Source of the DNA: Methanomassiliicoccaceae archaeon DOK
GTDB lineage: Archaea > Thermoplasmatota > Thermoplasmata > Methanomassiliicoccales > Methanomethylophilaceae
Reading direction: 5' to 3'
Length of the DNA stretch: 64,000 nt
Assembly (NCBI GenBank): GCA_009911715.1
Contig: CP047880.1
Coordinates: forward strand, 558,001-622,000
The notes under the pieces: generated by a model
What the model was told of the DNA's origin: nothing
Databases searched by the model: none
What the model saw: only the letters and a program-made list of their open reading frames with translations
Position numbers and translations under genes: made by a program
In this document: piece by piece, positions 58,778 through 64,000 of the stretch
How positions within the stretch are numbered: position 1 is the first letter of the stretch
How the letters are laid out: each line of letters begins with the position of its first letter

Positions 58778-59272
58778 TCAGAACTTGAGTTTGGCGTTGC
58801 AGTTGACGCAGTGCTTGGTCTTCCTGTTGATGTAGCCGCATGTGGGGCAGTGGGGCATGCCGTCGACCTTCACGAGGCCGGTGCCGTCGGCCCAGCCCTC
58901 CCTGGCGATGGTGCCGTCGATCTTCGCGGCGTCGGTGGGGACCTCCCCGTTGTTGTCCTCTATCATGTTCCTGTTGAAGTGCAGGATGGCCTGGTCCCTC
59001 TCCTCCTCGATCGCCTCCCTGTTCCCGGACAGGGACTCCAGCTTGGCGACCTTCCTCTCGCTCTTGGCCCTGACCATCTCGACGGGCTGAGTCTTGAGCG
59101 TCCTGTTGACCTCTCTGATCTTCCTCTCGATGGCCTCCTGGATCTGCTCGTCCGTGTAGTCCGCGAAGGGACTCATGCGGATCATCCAGAAGAGGTTGTA
59201 CTGCCTCTCGGACTGCTCGGGCATCTTGTTCTCCACGGGCTTCTCCTCTTTCTTACCAAAGAACCATGCCAT
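58778..59272 (-). CDS. Zinc-ribbon protein of unknown function
   Basis: A 164-residue protein with a central charged helical region and a C-terminal zinc ribbon ('CPTCGYINRKTKHCVNCNAK', four Cys). The N-terminus 'MAWFFGKKEEKPVENKM' is basic and could touch membrane or nucleic acid. I do not recognise a named family. A TATA-like stretch (TTAATAATATC) lies ~23 bases upstream of ATG 59272. Confidence 0.7.
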   Translation of the reverse strand: MAWFFGKKEEKPVENKMPEQSERQYNLFWMIRMSPFADYTDEQIQEAIERKIREVNRTLKTQPVEMVRAKSERKVAKLESLSGNREAIEEERDQAILHFNRNMIEDNNGEVPTDAAKIDGTIAREGWADGTGLVKVDGMPHCPTCGYINRKTKHCVNCNAKLKF

Positions 59273-59353
59273 GGGGCTGTAATCGGCTTGATATTATTAA
59301 CAGATGTCCGATGTTCAGACGGTTTTCCGACCGTTTTCACGTTTTTCGATAGG

Positions 59354-59365
59354 ATTTTTATACAA
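59354..59365 (+). promoter_or_regulatory. TATA box of the leu operon
   Basis: TTTTTATACAAT centred near 59360 predicts a transcript starting near 59387. Unlike most genes here, leuA then has a leader RNA of about 95 bases, which contains the leucine-rich small ORF. Confidence 0.65.
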
Positions 59366-59402
59366 TCAGCGAATTAAGAGCATCACCGTCAGAGGTCATG
59401 AA

Positions 59403-59447
59403 ATGATCTGCAACGCTTTCATCGGACTACTCCTTCTTCTTGAGTAA
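59403..59447 (+). CDS. leuL: Candidate leucine leader peptide (14 residues)
   Basis: ATG ATC TGC AAC GCT TTC ATC GGA then CTA CTC CTT CTT CTT GAG TAA encodes MICNAFIGLLLLLE. Five consecutive Leu codons, four of them types this GC-rich genome seldom uses (CTA, CTT), lie 36 bases before leuA. AGAGGT at 59391-59396 is a well-spaced ribosome site. Downstream, TACTC and GAGTA can form a hairpin across the Leu codons, and ACCGTC (about 59385-59390) can pair with GACGGT (59464-59469) next to the leuA ribosome site. The arrangement resembles enterobacterial leuL. It is not yet shown to be translated. Symbol given by analogy. Confidence 0.6.
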   Translation: MICNAFIGLLLLLE

Positions 59448-59482
59448 ATCCAGTGAGAGCTAGGACGGTTTGAGGTGTTTAT

Positions 59483-61069
59483 ATGGAAGCTACCCAAACC
59501 AGTGAGAACGCTAGGCTGAGAGATATGTTGGCAGTGAGCCCCTACAACCAGCTTGCGCTCCAGCCCCTACCCCACAAGGACAGGATCCAGATCTTTGACA
59601 CCACGCTAAGGGACGGGGAGCAGGCCCCTGGCATCGCCCTGAGCTCTGACGACAAGGTCCGCATCGCGATGGCTCTGGACGACCTCGGGGTGGACATCAT
59701 GGAGGCGGGATTCGCCGTATCCTCCGAGACCGAGAGGGAGACCCTGAAGAAGATCGTGGACGCCGGCACGAGATGCACGGTGTGCAGCCTCTCCAGGTCC
59801 GTCAAGGGCGATGTGGACGCTGTGTTGGAGACTGGTGTCGACTACATCCACACCTTCATCGCGACGAGCGACCTCCACATGAAGTACAAGCTCAAGATGA
59901 CTCCGGACCAGGTGGTCGAGAAGGCCGTGTCCACCATCGAGTACGCCAGGGACCACGGCCTGAGGGTGATGTTCTCCTGCGAGGACGCCACGAGGACCGA
60001 CCTGGACTTCATGAAGAGGATATGCGTCGCCGTCCAGGACGCCGGCGCGGAGGCGATCAACCTGCCCGACACCGTCGGGGTCATAATCCCTCAGGGCATG
60101 GCGCACATCGTCTCGGAGATGCACAAGGTGCTGAAGGTGCCCATCTCCATGCACTGCCACAACGACATGGGACTGGCCGTGGCCAACACCCTGGCGGGCG
60201 TGGAGGCCGGCGCGGAGATATGCCAGGTCACCGTCAACGGCATCGGGGAGAGGACCGGCAACGCCGCGCTCGAGGAGGTGGCGGTCAACCTGTTCGCCAA
60301 CTACGGAGCGGAGACCGTGGACCTCACCAAGCTCGGGCCCACGTCCAAGATGGTCGAGAGGATCACCGGCTTCCCGATCGCCTACAACAAGGCGGTCGTG
60401 GGGAGGAACGCCTTCGCCCACGAGTCCGGCATCCACGTCCACGGGGTCATGGCCAACAGCCTCACCTACGAGCCCTTCAAGCCGGAGATGGTCGGCGTGG
60501 AGAGGCACATCGTCATCGGCAAGCACTCCGGCGAGCACTCCGTCCGCGGAAGGCTGGAGGCGCTCAACGTCAGGTTCCCCGAGGAGCACATGCCCGAGCT
60601 GATGGCCGCGATCAAGGAGATCGCCGTCGGCGGCAAGGAGATAGACGACGCCGAGCTGGTCGCCATAGCGGACAACGTGCTGTGGAAGAAGGAGACCAAG
60701 ATCCAGACCGCGGTCCTCGAGGGAATCGCGGTCATCACAGGAAAGAGCGTGACCTCCACAGCCACCGTGACCATACTCATCAACGGGGACAAGAGGGTCA
60801 AGTCCGAGATCGGTGTGGGTCCCGTCGACGCCGCGCTCAACGCGATCCGTGAGGCGGTCAACGACAACATCACGCTGGAGGAGTACAAGCTGGCGGCGGT
60901 CACCGGCGGCAGCGACTCCATCTGCGAGGCCACGGTGATGGTCAAGAACGTTCAGGACGACGGCAACCTGTCCGTCGGCAAGGCAGTGGGTCTGGATGTC
61001 GTGCAGACGTCCGTGGACGCCATGATGGCAGCCATAAACAGGGATTTCGCTAGACAGAGGAGAGAGTGA
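59483..61069 (+). CDS. leuA: 2-Isopropylmalate synthase
   Basis: A 528-residue enzyme condensing acetyl-CoA with 2-oxoisovalerate, first step of leucine synthesis. '[20 protein letters not shown]' is the DRE-TIM signature, '[17 protein letters not shown]' and '[17 protein letters not shown]' complete the barrel, '[14 protein letters not shown]' binds metal, and the C-terminal ~120 residues form the LeuA allosteric domain. Homocitrate or citramalate synthase are close relatives, but the leucine-rich leader ORF and the leuCDB neighbours favour LeuA. ATG 59483 follows a GAGGTG site by 5-6 bases. leuC starts one base after the stop. Confidence 0.9.
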   Translation: MEATQTSENARLRDMLAVSPYNQLALQPLPHKDRIQIFDTTLRDGEQAPGIALSSDDKVRIAMALDDLGVDIMEAGFAVSSETERETLKKIVDAGTRCTVCSLSRSVKGDVDAVLETGVDYIHTFIATSDLHMKYKLKMTPDQVVEKAVSTIEYARDHGLRVMFSCEDATRTDLDFMKRICVAVQDAGAEAINLPDTVGVIIPQGMAHIVSEMHKVLKVPISMHCHNDMGLAVANTLAGVEAGAEICQVTVNGIGERTGNAALEEVAVNLFANYGAETVDLTKLGPTSKMVERITGFPIAYNKAVVGRNAFAHESGIHVHGVMANSLTYEPFKPEMVGVERHIVIGKHSGEHSVRGRLEALNVRFPEEHMPELMAAIKEIAVGGKEIDDAELVAIADNVLWKKETKIQTAVLEGIAVITGKSVTSTATVTILINGDKRVKSEIGVGPVDAALNAIREAVNDNITLEEYKLAAVTGGSDSICEATVMVKNVQDDGNLSVGKAVGLDVVQTSVDAMMAAINRDFARQRRE

Positions 61070-61070
61070 A

Positions 61071-62327
61071 ATGGGCAAAACGATAGCAGAGAAGATCCTC
61101 TCGGAGAAGTCCGGGACCGACGCCCGCGCCGGGCAGATCGTCATGGCCAACGTAGACTACGTCATGGTCAACGACGTCACTGGACCCATCGCCTTCAGGG
61201 AGTACGACAAGCTCGGGACCGACAGGATGTACAAGGACCGCATGGTCCTGATCCCGGACCACTACGTCCCGGCCAAGGACGTGGCCTCGGCCGAGCAGGC
61301 GAAGGAGATGAGGGAGTTCGCCCAGAAGCACGAGCTGCCCAACTACTTCGAAATCGGGAAGAGCGGGGTCTGCCACCAGCTGATGGTGGAGGAGGGATTC
61401 GCGGCGCCCGGGAGGCTCATCGTCGGAGCCGACTCCCACACGTGCACCTACGGCGGCATCAACGCCTTCTCCACGGGCATCGGGTCGACAGAGGCCGCCG
61501 CGGCGTTCGCCACCGGCAAGCTGTGGTTCAAGGTGCCCGAGACGATCAAGGTCGTCGTCAGGGGAAAGTTCAGGAAGTACGTCGGCGGGAAGGACCTGAT
61601 CCTCAGGATCATCACCGACATCGGCGTCGACGGGGCCAACTACAAGGCCTTCGAGTTCCACGGCGACGTCCAGAACATCCCCGTCGCCGACAGGCTCGCC
61701 GTCTCCAACATGGCCATCGAGGCCGGCGGCAAGGCGGGGATCTTCCCGTGCGACGACCTCACCCGCGAGTACATCAAGGACACCGTCCGCGGGGAGTACA
61801 CCCCCGTGGAGGCCGACCCGGACGCGGAGTACTGCCGTGTCCTGGAGTACGACCTGGACGAGCTGGAGCCCTTCGTCTCCTATCCCCATCTCCCCAGCAA
61901 CGGCCGCCCGGTCAGGGAGGCCGACGTCAGGATCGACCAGGCGTACCTTGGCAGCTGCACGAACGGCAGGATAGAGGACATGAGGATTGGCGCCGAGATA
62001 GTCAAGGGAAGGAAGGTCGCACCGGGAGTCAGGTTCCTGGTGGTCCCGGCATCCCAGAAGGTCTACAGGCAGATGGTCGAGGAGGGCCTGATGCAGATAT
62101 TCCTCGACGCAGGCGCCTTCATCTCCGGACCCACTTGCGGGGCTTGCCTCGGGGGGTACATGGGGATCCTCGCCGCAGGGGAGAGGGCCGTGTCATCCAC
62201 TAACAGGAACTTCATAGGCAGGATGGGCGACAAGGCCTCGGAGGTCTACCTCGCCGGGCCCGCCGTGGTGGCCGCATCGGCCATCGCGGGCAGGATCGTC
62301 ACACCCGACCAGCTGGAGGGGAACTGA
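61071..62327 (+). CDS. leuC: 3-Isopropylmalate dehydratase large subunit
   Basis: A 418-residue aconitase-superfamily subunit with [4Fe-4S] cluster. 'VGADSHTCTYGGINAFSTG' and 'LGSCTNGRIEDMR' and 'GPTCGACLGGYMGILA' give the cluster cysteines. With LeuD it isomerises 2- to 3-isopropylmalate; archaeal HACN-type relatives can also work on other acids. The start overlaps no gene, one base after leuA; the leuD start follows directly. Confidence 0.93.
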   Translation: MGKTIAEKILSEKSGTDARAGQIVMANVDYVMVNDVTGPIAFREYDKLGTDRMYKDRMVLIPDHYVPAKDVASAEQAKEMREFAQKHELPNYFEIGKSGVCHQLMVEEGFAAPGRLIVGADSHTCTYGGINAFSTGIGSTEAAAAFATGKLWFKVPETIKVVVRGKFRKYVGGKDLILRIITDIGVDGANYKAFEFHGDVQNIPVADRLAVSNMAIEAGGKAGIFPCDDLTREYIKDTVRGEYTPVEADPDAEYCRVLEYDLDELEPFVSYPHLPSNGRPVREADVRIDQAYLGSCTNGRIEDMRIGAEIVKGRKVAPGVRFLVVPASQKVYRQMVEEGLMQIFLDAGAFISGPTCGACLGGYMGILAAGERAVSSTNRNFIGRMGDKASEVYLAGPAVVAASAIAGRIVTPDQLEGN

Positions 62328-62807
62328 ATGGACAAGTTCAAGGGAAAGGTTTGGGTGTTCGGCGACAACGTCGACACCGACCAGATAATACCGGCGGAGA
62401 GGCTGGTGGCAGCCAACCTCGACCACCTCAACGACTACATATTCGAGAAGGTCAGGCCCGGGTTCGCGCAGCAGGTCCAGAAGGGGGACATCCTGGTGGC
62501 AGGGAGGAACTTCGGCTGCGGGTCGTCCAGGGAGCACGCGCCCCTGTCCCTGATAGAGGCCGGGTTCTCGTGCATCATCGCGGAGTCGTTCGCACGCATC
62601 TTCTACAGGAACTCCATGAACATCGGCCTCCTCCTGGTGGAGTGCAAGGTCGATGCCAGGGAGGGGGAGACCATCGAGGTCGACCCCGACAACGGCAAGG
62701 TCATCGCCGAGGGCAAGGAGTACTCCTTCCCGGAGTATCCGCCGTTCATCTCCGAGCTGGTCAAGGCTGGCGGTCTGATGAACCTCATCAGGGAGGGCAG
62801 GTTCTGA
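62328..62807 (+). CDS. leuD: 3-Isopropylmalate dehydratase small subunit
   Basis: A 159-residue swivel-domain subunit. 'KVWVFGDNVDTDQIIPAERL' at the N-terminus and 'GRNFGCGSSREHAPLSLIEA' are family blocks; the short form is typical for archaea. It starts directly after the leuC stop and its TGA overlaps the leuB ATG. Confidence 0.93.
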   Translation: MDKFKGKVWVFGDNVDTDQIIPAERLVAANLDHLNDYIFEKVRPGFAQQVQKGDILVAGRNFGCGSSREHAPLSLIEAGFSCIIAESFARIFYRNSMNIGLLLVECKVDAREGETIEVDPDNGKVIAEGKEYSFPEYPPFISELVKAGGLMNLIREGRF

Positions 62808-63931
62808 TGAAGCACCTCGCCATAATCCCCGGTGACGGCATCGGCAAGGAGGTCATCGCTGCAGGGATGGAGGTCCTGGACGCGGTGTCCGAGATCTCGT
62901 CGTTCCAGTACGACCCGGAGTTCTTCGACATCGGGTCGGACAGGTATCTTGCAACAGGTGAGCTGCTCACAGACGAGGACGTGGCCGCCCTGAAGCGCAA
63001 GGACGCCATCTACTTCGGCGCCATCGGCGACCCGAGGGTCAAGCCCGGCGTGCTGGAGCAGGGGATCCTGCTGAAGATGAGGGCGGTTTTCGACCAGTAC
63101 ATCAACCTCCGTCCGGTCACCTCGTGGTTCCCGCTGGTCCCGCTGAAGAGGGAGGTCCCCTTCGACATCCATTTCCTGAGGGAGAACACCGAGGACTTCT
63201 ACATGGGGGCCAACGGGTTCTTCGGACCCAGCAGCGGCGGCTCCAGCGCCCACGTGCACGTGGACAGGGAACTCTACAGCCTGGACATAGACCTTGATGC
63301 GAGATCCACCAACAACGACGACTTCGCCTTCGAGATCGGACTCCTGTCCAGGACGGCGGTCACGAGGTTCGCGGACTACTGCTGCAGGTACGCCCTCAAG
63401 AGGGGCGACTCCAAGGTGACCCTCGTCGACAAGGCGAACGTCATCACCAAGAACTACGGCATGCAGAGGCAGATCTTCGAGCAGAAGACGGAGGAGTACG
63501 GCCTCGACCTCGATTTCATGTTCGTCGATGCCATGGCCATGGCCATGATCGTCAGGCCGGAGACCTTCGGCACCGTCGCCGTACCGAACCTGTTCGGAGA
63601 CATCCTGACCGACCTCGGCGCACAGCTCCAGGGCGGTCTGGGGATGGGCGGCAGCGGAAACATCAACCCCGAGGGCGTCAGCATGTTCGAGCCCATCCAC
63701 GGGTCCGCGCCCGACATCGCCGGGAGGGGGATCGCCAACCCCATCGCCGCGGTCCTCGCCGCCCAGATGCTCCTGGAGGAGCAGGGATTCCCAGATGAGG
63801 GCAGGATGATCCACGACGCCGTCAGGACGTGCCTGGACACGGGCGCCACTACGCCCGACCTGGGAGGTAAGATGTCCACGTCCGAGGCGGGCAGGCACAT
63901 CGCCGACCTGATCAGGAACGGGAGGCGCTGA
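62807..63931 (+). CDS. leuB: 3-Isopropylmalate dehydrogenase
   Basis: A 374-residue beta-decarboxylating dehydrogenase. 'LAIIPGDGIGKEVIAAGMEV' start, 'FLRENTEDFYMGANGFFG' substrate loop, 'LVDKANVITKNYGMQRQIF' catalytic Lys and 'PNLFGDILTDLGAQLQGGLG' metal Asp identify it. Substrate could in principle be isohomocitrate, but operon context favours leucine synthesis. ATG 62807 overlaps the leuD stop (TGATG). Confidence 0.92.
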   Translation: MKHLAIIPGDGIGKEVIAAGMEVLDAVSEISSFQYDPEFFDIGSDRYLATGELLTDEDVAALKRKDAIYFGAIGDPRVKPGVLEQGILLKMRAVFDQYINLRPVTSWFPLVPLKREVPFDIHFLRENTEDFYMGANGFFGPSSGGSSAHVHVDRELYSLDIDLDARSTNNDDFAFEIGLLSRTAVTRFADYCCRYALKRGDSKVTLVDKANVITKNYGMQRQIFEQKTEEYGLDLDFMFVDAMAMAMIVRPETFGTVAVPNLFGDILTDLGAQLQGGLGMGGSGNINPEGVSMFEPIHGSAPDIAGRGIANPIAAVLAAQMLLEEQGFPDEGRMIHDAVRTCLDTGATTPDLGGKMSTSEAGRHIADLIRNGRR

Positions 63932-63934
63932 GCC

Positions 63935-64000
63935 ATGATGTCCCTCGAGCTCGAGGTCACCTATCCGGACGCGGCGTCGGCGCGCGCCGTCATGGACGCG
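63935..64000 (+). CDS. pcc1: Probable KEOPS subunit Pcc1, cut by window edge
   Basis: The first 22 codons read 'MMSLELEVTYPDAASARAVM', matching the start of Pcc1, the small dimerisation subunit of KEOPS. ATG 63935 or 63938 is possible, 3-6 bases after the leuB stop. The rest lies outside the window, so the assignment rests on a short segment. Confidence 0.5.
   Translation, partial: MMSLELEVTYPDAASARAVMDA

Noticed and set aside
59273-59400. Possible riboswitch before leuA
   Set aside because: I see no known riboswitch core; the leader is short and the leucine-rich ORF explains it better.
59398-59406. Two-codon ORF ATG AAA TGA overlapping the leucine-rich ORF
   Set aside because: The ribosome site is only one base from this ATG but six from the ATG of the leucine ORF, so the latter is the better start; the mini-ORF may be chance.

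Overview
The window is a GC-rich archaeal chromosome segment. Many genes have a TATA box about 25-29 bases before the start codon (leaderless or short-leader transcripts). The gene set is archaeal: glycerol-1-phosphate dehydrogenase, membrane LonB protease, KEOPS subunits (Cgi121 and the start of a probable Pcc1), NadM, UPF0179, a Hel308-type helicase and the archaeal HMG-CoA synthase/thiolase/DUF35 cluster. Nearly every gene I checked stops at TGA or TAA. TAG appears once as a terminal stop (with TGA two codons later) and once in-frame inside cas1. That fits a pyrrolysine-using member of the Thermoplasmatota such as Methanomassiliicoccales; this taxonomic placement is inference.

Layout. 1-6.5 kb: accessory region with DUF2185 and DUF4241 proteins, aconitase, a truncated zeta-type toxin with a small partner gene, a second toxin fragment and decayed sequence. 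6.5-15.9 kb: a visibly AT-richer island holding a complete type II-A CRISPR-Cas system, with 50 repeats/49 spacers, csn2, cas2, cas1, cas9 (all minus strand) and a divergent tracrRNA (plus strand). 16-21.5 kb: nuclease-helicase fusion, endonuclease/phosphatase-fold protein, PAP2 phosphatase and an AAA ATPase with DUF4143-like C-terminus, with gene debris between. 21.7-31 kb: dapB, uspA, a second ATPase, AhpD-like protein, inositol monophosphatase family, PPK2, then regulator-HMG-CoA synthase-thiolase-DUF35. 31-46 kb: a third ATPase, sbcCD, HTH gene, cgi121, thrBC, hel308, a membrane-anchored transglutaminase-like protein, lonB. 46-55.8 kb: nadM-pncC-thiF, purC, flavin reductase, a fourth ATPase, UPF0179, egsA, flavodoxin-like protein, superoxide reductase. 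55.9-64 kb: MgtA-type ATPase, a zinc-ribbon protein and a leuACDB operon preceded by a tiny leucine-rich ORF.

Main points. (1) A type II-A CRISPR-Cas9 system in an archaeon, with tracrRNA whose predicted pairing to the repeat has the same stem-bulge-stem layout as Streptococcus pyogenes. (2) cas1 is interrupted by one in-frame amber codon, a strong candidate for pyrrolysine read-through. (3) There is no leader gap: the csn2 stop codon lies inside the first repeat and the last csn2 codons spell the ATTTGAG leader-anchoring motif. (4) A 14-codon ORF with five consecutive Leu codons and a good ribosome site precedes leuA, resembling a bacterial leucine attenuator leader. (5) At least three of four related ATPase genes are preceded by their own regularly spaced direct repeats (periods 24, 29 and 23 bp), each set different in sequence.

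HMG-CoA synthase and LonB each carry one single-base frameshift, and one CRISPR repeat lacks one base. These may be residual assembly indels; the cas1 amber is a substitution-type feature and is harder to explain that way. No rRNA or tRNA genes were seen.
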